64,000 bases of DNA from Sordaria brevicollis (Eukaryota > Ascomycota > Sordariomycetes > Sordariales > Sordariaceae): NCBI GenBank assembly GCA_033439795.1, contig JAUTDP010000001.1:4402001-4466000 (forward strand). Direction: 5' to 3'. The position numbers and the translations under genes are program-made. The notes under the pieces are model-generated. The model did no database searches and was not told the origin of the DNA. It was given only the letters and a program-made list of their open reading frames with translations. Every line of letters starts with the position of its first letter. Position 1 is the stretch's first letter. Of the stretch, positions 23,740 to 35,850 are shown one piece after another.

Positions 23740-24630
23740 TAACGTTACTTATATATTATTTTTCGTATATTTAAATTTGATAATAAAATTTATATAAATA
23801 TAATAAAAAATATAATTATAAAAATAGAATATTATTATTATAAAAGCGAAAAGGAAGAGAAAATTAGATTAAAAGGTTATAATAAAATGAAGATTTGGAA
23901 AATTAAAATACGGATTAAGACGTAAATGAATTTAAAATAATTAAATATTAATTAAATTAATATTTAAAATATTTATTTTATAATATTATTTTCTAATTTT
24001 CTTTTATTTAAAACGTATAAAGTTTTTTAATTTTATATATAGAAAAAGAATTAAAAATTATTATTTATTATATAAATATATTTATATTAATTATTTTTCC
24101 ATTTAAATTTAAATAAGTAAGATTCTTATTCCCTAGTTAAATTTATAACGCCAATATAGTATAGGGTCTATCTCCGATTCCCCGTAGGATAAAACCGTAG
24201 GCGTTAAACGCCCCGGATAAAAACCCCGGCTATATTTCTCGGCGCGGACCTATCTACGCCGCTTCTTCGGCGTTCTACAATCGCAATACATACCTACCGC
24301 TAACGCGATTAATATCCGTCTTATCCCTTCTATTTACTATTACGCTAGAATATTAAACCGTTCCGCTTTTCTAATCCGTTATCCTATCCTTTATTTATTA
24401 TTATTTTCTACTTTTTACTCCCCTACCTATTTACCCTTTTAATTATTATTAAATTTCTTAATTATTAAACCTTCCTTTATTCCTTTTATTTTCTTCTTCC
24501 CCTTATTACAATTATATTTTTATTACAATTTATATTAACGTAAAGATTTCTTTCCCTTAAATATAAAAACCCCTTATTCTTCCGGGTTTTTTTAAATTTT
24601 TCCTTCTTTTAATAATAATAATCGATTCGA
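23740..24630. other. RIP-mutated DNA, possibly with an LTR fragment at 24100-24400
   Basis: 23740-24100 is very AT-rich with nothing recognisable. From 24130 to 24320 the GC rises, with GGATAAAAACCCCGG followed by a GC-rich stretch. This resembles an LTR promoter segment (TATA-like box plus initiator region), but no partner copy is present in the window. Confidence 0.3.
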
Positions 24631-25790
24631 AATAATTACTCCTTATTAAAAATACGTTAAAGCATTTTATAAAATAATAAAAACCTCCGATAAAAATAAA
24701 GGCGAGAATTCGTTTCCCTTTCGCCTTCCTTCGCTAACCTTTATATTTAATACGGTTAATATTAATATTAAAATTAATTTCGAACGTATTATTAAACGCT
24801 TTACTAATAATAAATTCTTTTATATATTAAAGAAAGGGTAAATCTTCCTTCTATTATATTCTATCCTTACGCTAATTTCTCTAAAACTATATTTATACTC
24901 CTTTATATTTTACCTATACCTTTTAATTAATTAAGGCCTTTTTTACTTTTTTAATTATTTTAAATTATAATATTTATATAAAGGCTATTATTAAATCGAT
25001 TTATTATATTTTTAATTATCTAAATAAATTACTTTCTTCTATATTATTAATATTTCTTATTCTAATTCTTCCTTAAATAAATTTAATTAAACTATTTAAT
25101 ATACTTTAATAATTTCGCATTATATAATCGATATACTTCGCGGCTTCTATAATTTCTATAATATTTTTTAAGAGAAAGTCGTTAATAAAAACCCGATTAA
25201 TAGCGAATTCCGCGATTATTTTATCCGCTTCTATATCGTCGTTAAAGAATTTACCGGCGCGATTCGCTTTTACCTTATTAACGACGGCTTTACCGGTACC
25301 TTAAAATAGCTTATTCGCTATAGAAAGTAATTAATTAATAATTACTTTTAAAAAAATTATTACGAATTCCTCTTTTCTAATAAAAATAATTTAATCAACG
25401 GTCGTATTCCTTTAAATAATATCCCTTATAATAATAATAATAATTTACCCCGTAGTAATAATAATAATTTATTTTATAATAATAATAATAGAATTCCCCC
25501 GAATAATAATAATATTTGTATACTTTCCCGTAATAATTCTCCGATAAAAATTAATTCGCTAATTATTCGTCCTACCGGTCCTATTCCTATTAATAATAAT
25601 TAATTCGCTTAATATTAATTTATAATTAATATTATACGTTAATATATTCGTTAATTCGACGAATAAAACCATTTATTCGTTAATAATAATAAAATACTAA
25701 AGGCTTTAATTAATTGTAAAAAGAAATAATAATTAAATAAATCGTCGCTTTTATAGCCCGATAAACTTTTAATTAAATAAAAATCCTCCC
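24630..25790 (+). pseudogene. Unidentified RIP-degraded frame, asparagine-rich C-terminus
   Basis: A plus-strand frame reads ENSFPFRLPSLTFIFNTVNI, later EKVVNKNPINSEFRDYFIRF and YIVVKEFTGAIRFYLINDGF. It then enters an Asn-rich tract (25380-25560) with runs of four or five Asn. Stops are TAA/TAG. The position downstream of an LTR-like segment suggests a gag-like protein cut off by the LINE, but no gag motif is certain. Confidence 0.35.
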
Positions 25791-25879
25791 TCGTCTTCGT
25801 TTTAATATATTAATAAATAAAAGTAAAAGAAAAGGAAGAAAAGAAAATTAAAAATAATGAGTGAATTTATCTCGCTATT

Positions 25880-28780
25880 CCTCTTTTAATTCGATTGCTA
25901 AGCGGTATTTATTTAATCGTTTTAACCGAAATATTTATAATAAGATTCTTTCGGCCGTAATTTTATCGTTTAAATAAATTTAAAATTATTTTTACGTTTA
26001 CGGCTAATTAATTATTACGAATTATATATTTACTATTTAGAAATATTCGAATATAATATAATAAAACGTTTCCTATTTTAATCCGTACGAATAAATAAAG
26101 GTATTAATATCGGGGACTCTCCTTTAGAAAAGGAAAGCCTTAAAACCGATTACTTCTATTTTCGCTTAAATAAGGAAGGAATTCTTCGCTTTCGTTAATA
26201 AATAATAATCCTTATTATTTTCCGAAAGTTAAGTTTTTTTCCGCTTCTTCTTTTTCTAACCGATTATATATTATTTTATTACGGTATTATTAAATTTCGG
26301 GTCGAAATTAATAATTATAAATTTATACCGCCGACCTAATTTAATTATTATTACCGTTAATTAATAATTATAATACGATACCTATTCTTTTTTCGTAGTA
26401 TCCTTTAATTATATTTTTTAATCGAAGGTTAAAAGTTCTAGCGGTTATAACGGTTAAACGGATACGCCTATTACCGGGGGTAATCCTATTATAATTATTA
26501 TAAAATTCTCTATTAATATTTATTCTTCCGTTTATTTAATTTTAGCGATATTATTTTCTAATTTATTAATAAATAATTAACTTTTTATTCGTTTTATTTA
26601 AATATAATTAATTATTTAAATTATTATTTTTCGGACGAACCTAATTTAATCTATATAGGCGAATTTTTCTTTAAAAGCCTTTACCCGTTTATTAAAGTAA
26701 AAATTAAGTAGTAAGTAAAAAATTTCTATTTTAAAGTTCCGTACCGGCGTAATTTTATACGCCCTGGCGATAATTTTTAAATATTTAATTTAGTATTTAA
26801 TTAATTTAATTATTATCCTTCGGGGTTTATTATATATTTTTATCGGTTAATAGAAGGTTAAAGCTTTATATATAATCGCGTTTTGAATATATTTAATATA
26901 AATCTCCTTTATACGAACGAAGGAATAACCCCAAATTTTTATAACTAATCGGGTTAATATATTTATTTAAATTTTTATTTTCTTTTTAATAACCTCCGCG
27001 TAAATTCGATAATTAAATTTATAATTTAATTAAACGTTTAAGAATTTTATTAATTTTATCGGTCGAAATATAATATCCCTAAATTAAAGAATTTCTATTT
27101 TTAATACCTTCGTTTATATAAAATATATTAATTCTATTTTATTCGCTTCGAATTTTATATTTCTCTCTTTTATTTATTCGGAATAAATTTCTTATACCGC
27201 TTAAAATATCCTATAATTCTCTTTAATAATCTTCATTATAGTAATAATATTAATATTGTTAATAAAGCTAATTATAATTGTATTTTTAATTATAATTAAT
27301 TTATAATATAATAGGGTAATAAAAAGGATAAAAAGAATTAAAGAGAGGGGAGAGTTTTAAAGTACTTTAATTTCTATAATATAAAGAACGGATATTTTAT
27401 TATTAAAGAAGAGGGAACCTCTTCGTCTATTAACGAAATTCGCTATTTATTTAAAAATTTATTATAGGAATTATATTTCTTATAAAGTATATAATAATTA
27501 TTTATAATTAATTTTATCGAATATACTTTTAAAATTAAAAAGTATTAGCGACGTAACGGCTCTAAATTTCTAAACCGTATATATAATATCCGTAATAATA
27601 TAGATAATAAATTCGGTCGAATAATTTACCCAATTACCTATTTAGCCTTCTAGTAAAAAGTTAAATTCTTTTATAATTTAAATAAATTTTTTAATAACGA
27701 ACGCTTTGAAAATTTTCCCAACGTTATTTAATAATAAAATTAATTTTTATACACCGGTTAATTTTTATTATATAGTAGTTTTTCCTAATTTTTTAAAAAC
27801 GATTACTTTTATATTCTTAAACCGTTATAGGAAATGCCTAAAACGAAAACTCGCAATTACGAAAACGGCTATAATTTTTCGGAATAATTCTTTATAAATT
27901 TTTAAAAATTTATTCGAATATTAATCGACGCCCGGTATTTTATTCGGAATTATCCGAAATAAAACCTCCTAAATATCCTCTTCGGTAATTAATTTATTAA
28001 TAAATAACGAATCGCTAATATTTAATAGAAGGGTTTAATTAAATAAATAATTTATAAAAATATTTACTTTCGGGAAGAAACGTTCGGCGAGAATATTCGC
28101 TTTATTATTATAATTTTCAATTTCTTTTATTCCTTCGTATTATTTAAAAGTTAGGAATTTAGGCGGATTTATTAATAAATAACTTCGGGTATAGGCTTAT
28201 TTTTTAAAGGTCTAAAATTTATTTAAATTTTTCGACGCCCTTTCGACGTTTTCTTACTATATCGTTTATTAAATTTTCGTATTAATCCTTTTTTTTTTTA
28301 TTAATACCTTTACGAATTTTACCTAATTCGAAGATATCCTTTCCTTATACTACTTTTACTACTTTTACTACTTTTATTTTGTATTTTTCATCGCTATTTT
28401 ATATTTTAATATTTATTACTTCGCTCTTTTCCTTCGATTTTTCTTCCAATATAGGATAAATTCCTCTACTATATTTATAAATTTTCTATCGAATTTATCG
28501 AATATAAATTCTAATTCCTCTTTCGTATTAATTTTTACCGGGATTAAAATCTATTATAACGCTACTTCTCACACCTTTTCCATATTTATTAAATTTTAAT
28601 TATAACCTTCTTCTACTTCCATTTTCCTAATTTTTCTTCTAATATAAATTTAAATTTCTTAAAAATAATAATCCGAACTAATTTATTCGTACTATTACGC
28701 CCCCTAATATTCAATTTTAATTCTTAATATTATTTATACGTAATCGATTATTTTATTTCTCTCTTCCTATATCGTATTAC
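25880..28780 (-). pseudogene. LINE ORF2: end of endonuclease, reverse transcriptase, C-terminus
   Basis: Resumes at about 28780 with NTIXEERNKIIDYV (STIDLV-type endonuclease end). Next comes the linker LLINPPKFLTF, NNKANILAERFFPKVN and ITEEDI...IPNKIPGVD (28060-27920). RT follows from about 27700: NNVGKIFKAF, FDKINYK, IANFVNRRRGSLFFNNKISV, SPLSLILFILFI, and a degraded FADDTN box read as FINNINI. It continues with FEANKIELIYFI, IWGYSFVRIKEIYIKYIQNA (to about 26860) and RVKAFKEKFAYID. The C-terminus toward 25880 is weaker. All are canonical LINE RT blocks in order; the enzyme is inactivated. Confidence 0.8.
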
Positions 28781-28787
28781 TTATATA

Positions 28788-29405
28788 AATCGGCTCCCCT
28801 TTAAGGGTAATTTGAAGCGGAGCTTCAATATGAGAAGTGTTGAAAAAACACGAGCGTTGAGCGTAGCTTCTTCTATAATACGGTGACCCCCCTGCAATTG
28901 CCACGTTAATCCTCCCGAGGTTTCTCGACCTGCAATTGGCTGGAAAAAAATTCTCGAGTTGGAATTGGCTGGATTAGACCCCTTATCCCTGTCCGCCAAG
29001 CTCGCTTAGCATTTAGCGGGTCGCTTAAGGCTTGGCATTTGAAAGTGGGTCCGATCACAACAAAGTGGGTACCAAAATGATGAGTAAGCTGAGGCGAGTA
29101 CAATGGTACCACTCACGTGACCGTAGCTAGCCTGCCGGCCGAGAAAAACGGCTTTGAAAAAAAAAAAACCGACGGATGGAATTTAAGAAGGAAAATTTTC
29201 GAAAATTTCGCTAAGTCTTTTTACCACCTTATTTACCCTGTAGTTTTTTTTAAAAAAAAATTAATGAAAAAAATTATTAAAAAATATTGAAAAAAAATCG
29301 TAAGGTGGTAATATTAAGCTCCGCTTCAAGTAAATTTCTGCCCACCCGTATAAAATTTGCCGAAGGCAAATTTTGCGGGGGTACGGGGGCGGCAGCCCTC
29401 GTAAA
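28788..29405. mobile_element. 618-bp insert, not RIP-mutated, inside the LINE
   Basis: Splits the LINE endonuclease. It is flanked by TTATATA on both sides (28781-28787 and 29406-29412), suggesting a 7-bp target duplication. Base composition is near normal with many CpA/TpG, unlike both flanks. It contains several inverted repeats: TTGAAGC-GGA-GCTTCAA (28812-28828), AAAATTTGCC-GAA-GGCAAATTTT (29352-29374), a 13-bp inverted pair 28812-28824/29317-29329, and TACCACCTTA/TAAGGTGGTA (29222-29231/29301-29310). No terminal inverted repeat, tRNA-type A/B boxes or protein of known type is visible. Short open frames (28781-29112 minus) look incidental. Confidence 0.6.
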
Positions 29406-29439
29406 TTATATATACTACCGTCGTACCTATATAAAGAAT

Positions 29440-29990
29440 TTTTCAACTCCCGGGCTAATTTTATTCTTTAAATCCTAATTAGGATAATAAAGGTTAAAAT
29501 CCCCGACGGCTATAATTTAATATCTTACCGAAGGTCTCTCCTCGAAGAATTCGAAGAAGGGAAACCCCTATTCGTATTCTAATATTCTATATATTTTAAT
29601 AAAGGAATAAATCGAATAAACGGTTAATAACTCCTTTAAATTTTTAAACATTATAGAGGCCTAATTTCTTCTGACGTAGAAGTCTAAATCTTTAAAATTC
29701 TATCTCTTATTTATATAAATAATCGCCTTCCCTTTTTCTAAATAATTTACTTTAATATACTTACCGCCCTATAAATAATAAATATCCTCGTTTAAATTCC
29801 TATCCGGCTTTTAAATCGCTACGATATTATAAATCTCCTCCTATTTAAATAATAGCTTCCCTCTCTCGTATAATTTCCTTATATTTTAATAAAATATTTT
29901 TAATTAAACTATTAATTATTTTATAAAAGAATATTTTTTAACCCCGTAGGCGGAATAAGAATAGGAATCTTTTCCTTCTAAATAACCGGT
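29440..29990 (-). pseudogene. LINE ORF2 N-terminus: endonuclease domain, part 1
   Basis: Reads EEIYNIVAI then stop, KPDRNLN (a degraded QEPW-type motif) at about 29850. YVRRN, LKELLTVYSIYS and VGDFNLYYPN follow at about 29490; the last is the GDFNxHHPxW signature of AP-type LINE endonucleases. The frame continues to about 29413 and is then broken by the 618-bp insert. Confidence 0.7.
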
Positions 29991-30034
29991 TTAATAATAG
30001 TAATTAAGCCGGCGCTATTCCGAATACCCAAATT

Positions 30035-31665
30035 TTAAAAATTTATAAACGCATTTATCGGGCCTTTAATTATTAATTTCGGTTTAATAGAGGGCCTATT
30101 AATCCGTTTATAAATACGGCCTTTATTTCCACTTTTAAATTCCCTTTTACGAATAATAATAATATAAATAATAAAGGGGGCATTAAAAAAATCGATATCT
30201 TTATTATCCTTTACCGCCGCTAATTCCAATATAATATTTTTTTTAAGGTTTTTCCAATATATAAATAAGCGTAGCTTTTCGGCGTATTCTATAGTAACCT
30301 TCGTAATAACTTTCTTAAAAATAGGGTATACCTTCTTTTCGAAGGTATAATACCCGTACTTTTTATACAGAATATAAAAAATTAGCAATTTATCTTCGTT
30401 AAACGGGTAATTCGCTTTTTTAAAATAATTTCTATTATATTTATCTTTATTATAATATTTATAAATATTAATATTATAATAGAATTTCTTTAAATATCCT
30501 ACGCCCTAATAAATAAAATATTATTAAATATTAGCCGAAGAGGTAAATAATTTGTAAATATACGCGCCGCCTTCCTAAAGGAAGAATTTTTTATAAAAAA
30601 CTTTAATTACCTTTATAATTATAACCTCTATTATAAAGAATCCTTTATCTTTACTAATTCTTTTCTTCTATAGGCGTATTCTAATAATAAAAGTAATCGG
30701 GTTCGTTTATTATATTTTATAAATAATATCTTCTATCTTTATATATTTAACGATATTTACTTAAAGGAACCCCTTAGCAATTAACATAATAATATTTAAA
30801 AATATAAACGCTTTTTCGCTAAAGATTTTCTTAACCTAAATTTAATATTATTAATATTATTTATATATAATATTATCGAATATAATTCTATAATTTCTAA
30901 TTATAAATAATTTTATAACGGTTTATACGATATTAAAAATACCGGTCCTTAAATCGCGAAATATCTTTTCAATTTAAATTTTAATTTCTTTATTCGTTTA
31001 CTTCGAATATTAAATATCGATTATAATATTTCGAATAAAAAGAGTATAATTATAATTAATAAAGAATATTTTCGAAGGGGGGATAATAATTATAATATAT
31101 TAAAGGATAAACCCGGTCTTAAAAAAAACGTCCTTTATAATTCTAACCTATATCTTCGGCGCCTCTTTAACGTTCTTTTATAATTCTTATAAAATTATCT
31201 TCTTTAAATCGTTAAAATCCTTCTTAATAATAATTTAATTATTATTAACTTTATTAATTTTAGGATATATTACCCTACTTTTCTTCGTAAAGATTTTCGT
31301 ATATTCGTTAAATAATTTATAAACCTAATTATAATCTTCGAACGAAATGGCGTCGTAGTCCGAAAATTTATTCGCTTTAATAATAAATTTCTTTATAATT
31401 TCATTATCCTCCTACGTTTTTTCCAAAATCTTCGCGGCGCGCGCTGCGTTAAAGTCGTTATAAATTGAGAATCTTACGAGCAGGTTATGGACGCTATTTT
31501 CGAATCTACGGTTGCCGTTATTAATCGCCATCGGTAATAACGATATATCGTCGTCGCTATATTCGTCGCAGGATATCGTAAGGGACGTAAAAGACCCTCC
31601 TGAGTCGATTCCCGTTATCGATTTTTGTTTTGGAGCGCTCTTCGATTAGAAATCGGCGTTTCCGG
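30035..31665 (-). pseudogene. LINE ORF1 relic (gag-like, CCHC zinc knuckles)
   Basis: The 5' part is almost free of RIP. It reads APKQKSITGIDSGGSFTSLT, DEYSDDDISLLPMAINNGNR and ENSVHNLLVRFSIYNDFNAA from about 31650 to 31440. Further on, around 30520-30330, the frame contains CIYQGVRYLKKFYYN-type and ILYKKYGYYTFEKKVYPIF stretches. These read as consecutive CCHC knuckles with Cys changed to Tyr or Phe. The C-terminal 117 codons (30388-30035) are still open. ORF1 proteins of Tad-like LINEs bind RNA through such knuckles. Confidence 0.7.
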
Positions 31666-31670
31666 TTCTA

Positions 31671-33540
31671 AAGCTTTTTTTTTTTTATTTTTTATTTAAA
31701 TTTAAATAATATTCTATTTCTTTAGTATTATTATAATTATATTTAATTTAAATAATTTTCTTTTTAATTATTATTAATATAATTATTTATACCTTTAACC
31801 GATTTATATATTTTAATATTATTTAATTTTATTTTCAATAAATATTCTTTCGTAAAATAATTTACTTTATTATAACCTAAATATTTATTTTCCTTTTTTT
31901 TATATATTTTTCCATTTTTATAATAATATAATTATAATATTAATAAAAGTATTTATGAAATTATTAACGTTATTATTAATTAATTATTATTTCGAGGAAA
32001 TAAAGAATAAATTCTTATTAAAATATTATATATAAATAAAAAATAAGAAATATTATTTAAAAACGTTACTTTTTTAAAATATTATTATCATTAATTATTA
32101 TTAAAATATATTATTATTTAATTTATTTCAACGGTATTAAATTATTAATTAATTCGAATTTTAAGAAAAACTTTTTTAAATTAAATAATTAAAAAAACAA
32201 TAATTTTATTAAATTATCAACGGAAATATTGAAATTTTCACTTTATTCAACGAATATTATTCGGATTTTTATAAATAAATTTTAACTTTTTTAATAAAAT
32301 TAAAAAAGAATTTCACGGGCGATAAAAATAAGGTAATAAATAGTTTTTTAATAAAATAAGGAAAATAAATTAAAAATTAATGAAATTAACCTTTTAAATT
32401 ATTTATAATTAATTTATTTAGATATAATTTAATTTATATATTTAATCCTACGTTTTAAATTCTTTTTTATTCTTTAAAATCTTTTCGAAATAAAGGAATA
32501 TTTATTTTTTTAATATTTTTATTATAAAATTAAAAAAGGGAAATGTTTTAAATAAAACGAATTTAATAATAATTTATTTAATAAAGAATATAAATAATTA
32601 TTAACGGCTTTATAAATTATTTAATTAAATAATAAAAAGTACGAAACGTTATTAAAATAATATTAATGTAAATATTTTTTAAAAACGTTTATAAAGAAAT
32701 AATAAAATTAAATATTAAATAAAAAGATTAAATATAATATAATAAATATATACGAATATAATAAAAACTATAATTATATAATTAAAATATTATATTTAAT
32801 AAAGGAAAAAAAGGAAGGAAAAATAATATTAAAAAGGTATAATTAAATAAAAAATTTCAAAATTAAAATACGAAATAAATTATATATAAATTTAAAGTAT
32901 TTACATACTTTAAAAAATAATTAAATATTAATTTAATTAATAATAAAGTACTAATTTTATAATATTTTAAATTTATTAAAAAAAATAGAAGAATTATTAT
33001 AAAATTCTTATTTTAAATATTAATTAATCTTTTTTATATAATTATTCTTTAATATAAATCCTCCTTTTATAATTTAATTAATAATTATATTATATTAAAT
33101 CCTTTATATAATTATATAGATTTAAATATATATAATACGGGAATTTGAAATATTTTAAGAATATTATATAATTTAATATTAAAAAAGAAATAATATAAAA
33201 AGAGTAAAACCCTTTAAAAATAATTAATTATTAATTTTTAAAAAAAATTATTTTTTTTCTTTAATAAATAATAAATAAATTAAATAAACCTATAAACAAT
33301 TATAGTAAATATAAAAGTAATTTGAATAATTAATATATAAAAGAAATAATTGGGGGTGAAAATATATATTAGTTTAATTGGCATTAATAATATTTTATTA
33401 CTATTAATTTACGTTGAATAACCTTAAAATAGTATTAATTTTCCGATTATTATACTATTACTTATATTTATTCGCCCTTCTCCTACTTTTAATAATTATC
33501 CTTCGTATAATAGGGTACTTTAATTTAAATTGTATTATTA
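31671..33540. other. Extremely AT-rich RIP-mutated DNA, nothing recognised
   Basis: Begins with a T-rich stretch next to the LINE 5' end. Cytosines and guanines are sparse and even CpG is infrequent. No motif, repeat unit or reading frame of interest was seen. Confidence 0.55.
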
Positions 33541-35330
33541 TATATAATAATTATTATAGGACGTAAATTTATAAACCTTTATTTATATACGGATTTTCTT
33601 CTTTAAACTTATTCGAATAAAATTTCTTATAATAAAATATTTTAAAGTCTTTAAGGTATATATAATATTAAAATAAATTGGACGGTATTAAATCGCTTTT
33701 TAAAGACTTTAAATAAAATACCCAAAGCCGGCGCTTGAATGATAATTATTAATAAATTTTACAATAAATTTTAGGAATTTATATTTGAATAATTAGTAAC
33801 GGATCCGGAAATTTATATAATACTTTTTAATAAAGGTTTTACTATATTATTTATAAGAATTATTAAATTATAAAAAAGTATAAAAATATATTGAAAGTAT
33901 AACGTTAAAATTTTATAAGAGAAATTGGATAAAGTTTATAATATTTTTAAAGCCGTTATTATAACCGATAAAGGTTATTTCTTTAGGCGTTTTAGTAAGC
34001 GCGAATTATAATTCTATTTTTTTAAATTTTATAAATTTTAATTACCGAAAGAATTTCTTTTTGCGTACTATAAAGAAATATTTCTAAAAATTATATAAGA
34101 GAAAGTAAATTTAATAAATTGGAGGAAAAGTAAATAAACGATATCCGGTTTAAATTATATATAATATATCGACGTATATTTAAAATTAAGGCGGTTCGGT
34201 ATTGAAATTTATATTAAAATTAACGCCTATTTTCGCTATATTCTATAATTTTATATCGGTACTTTAATTATTATAGTAAAATCTATTTTCTTTTAATAGA
34301 TAGAAATAGTTAGTAAGTACGGCTTTATCCTTATATTAATAAGAGTGGATTATAAAGGAGAAATTAATATAATAATAGGAGGGATATATTATTTTATTTT
34401 AGAAAATAAAGCGATACGAATTTTTAAACTTCGGCGAATAGTATTAAATTTTATTTTAATTTTTGAATTATTCGAAATAATTAGGGAAAATCCTATTCGG
34501 TACGATATATTTCGAAAAAATTAAATTTTATTAACGTATAATTTTAATCGACCGCTCCTAATCGAGGATATTTTTATACGTAGAAAGAGTATAGAAAATT
34601 AATATATTAAAAATTAATAGAAGTAATTACGTTTAAGTTGAGTATATTTTTAAGCGGTAAATTTCTATTAATTTTATTTAATTAATTTTAATTTAATAAA
34701 TATAAGAATATTTTACCGAATTTGAAAATTCTAATATATAGTCGGAAATAAGAATTGAAAATTATATCGTTTTAATATATATTTTTATATTTAAAATTCG
34801 AATAGAATTTTTAAAATACGTTGAATATTAAAATTAGTATTTTATTCGTAATTAATTATAACGACCTTATATTATATCCGGACGGCCTATAAAATTATTT
34901 TACGATTATAATAAGGGTAATATAATTAATTACCGGTATTAAATAAATTGGAATCGGTATATATAATTAAAGGATTTTATACGTAAAGATAATTTCGAAT
35001 TCGATTAATATTTATTAAAAGAAATAATAATATTCTACGCATTTTTAATAAAAGGTTTTATTCTTTACGTTTAAAACGTTAAGAATTAATTATTTTAGTA
35101 AGAATATAATTATTTATAATAACGTTTAAAGGAATATAATTTTAAAGGGTATAAACTGTATTTATATAAATTAGTTATATTTAAAAGTATTTTCGAAGAA
35201 ATTAAATAATTCGTTAAAGACGTTAGTAATAACGTAAATAAATTAGTACGATTATTAGAAAAGGGTATTAAAAGGATAGAAAACGGTAATTAATATTAGG
35301 AGGTAGAATAAATTATTAACGTTTATAAAT
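33540..35330 (+). pseudogene. RIP-degraded fungal integrase-core (DDE-type) gene
   Basis: From about 34140 the frame reads ISGLNYI then stop, YIDVYLKLRRFGIEIYIKIN, AYFRYI, and YIGTLIIIVKS. Then come KYGFILISIRVDYKGEINI and IIGGIYYFI (to about 34390). This follows the pattern GPNHxWxVDGxxKLxxYGIEIYxxIDAYSRxIxWxYVG...YGFxPxxLRTDxGxE of the fungal proteins annotated as integrase core domain proteins. Both putative catalytic Asp regions are recognisable, with changes (VDG to IDV, IDAYSR to INAYFR). The N-terminal (33700-34130) and C-terminal (to 35330, ending in acidic/basic helices) parts are degraded. No LTRs or inverted repeats were found around it, so its element type is open. Confidence 0.55.
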
Positions 35331-35850
35331 AAAAATTAAAAGCGATTACTTTATATTAATTCTATTTATTTTTATTCGCTTATAATAATTAAAAATTAAT
35401 ATTATTCAATTTAATATAATTTTATAAAATAGAAGTTTTTGTAAATATTATTTAAATTCTAAAGAATTTTTAAATTTTATATAATTTTAATATAAAATAA
35501 TAATATTATTTATTATCTTTTATTATTTATAATATTTAAAAAAAAGAATATATAATTAATTATAATATATTTAATATTGATATAATAATTTAAAGTCTTT
35601 AAAGGTAAGAAATAAAAAAAAAAGATTTTATAAAATAAGATTCGAATTCGTAATATTTTAAAAAGAAAATACTAAATTTTAATAATTACGCTATATATAT
35701 AAAATTGTTTAAATATTTATATATATTATTTTTATATAAACCTATAAAATAAAAAAAATTTAAAAAGAAAAACTTTTTTTCAAATTATTAAAAATAAAAA
35801 AATAATTATAAAGCCAATTAAAAAGATATAGAAATTAGAAATTATTTATA
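35331..35850. other. RIP-mutated AT-rich DNA, nothing recognised
   Basis: No coherent frame or repeat structure seen between the integrase-core relic and the minus-strand frame that ends near 35850. Confidence 0.5.

Larger units (their letters stand above)
25860..31670 (-). mobile_element. RIP-degraded Tad-like LINE (non-LTR retrotransposon)
   Basis: On the minus strand, ORF1 (31665-about 30035) with CCHC zinc knuckles is followed by ORF2 (about 29990-25880) with an apurinic-type endonuclease and a LINE reverse transcriptase. The endonuclease is interrupted by a 618-bp insert (28788-29405). The order and motifs match the Tad1 clade of fungal LINEs. Near-full length with both ORFs is unusual for LINE copies, which are mostly 5'-truncated. 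No poly(A) tail or target duplication could be fixed at the 3' end, so 25860 is approximate. Confidence 0.8.

Noticed and set aside
28906..29112. Small minus-strand protein within the 618-bp insert
   Set aside because: It overlaps another frame, has no motif, and its composition is explained by the local GC.
30035..30388. 117-codon frame as a stand-alone gene
   Set aside because: It is the C-terminal, zinc-knuckle end of LINE ORF1.
31671..33540. Mitochondrial origin of the very AT-rich tract
   Set aside because: No mitochondrial gene or tRNA is visible, and the CpA/TpG loss matches the neighbouring RIP-mutated repeats.
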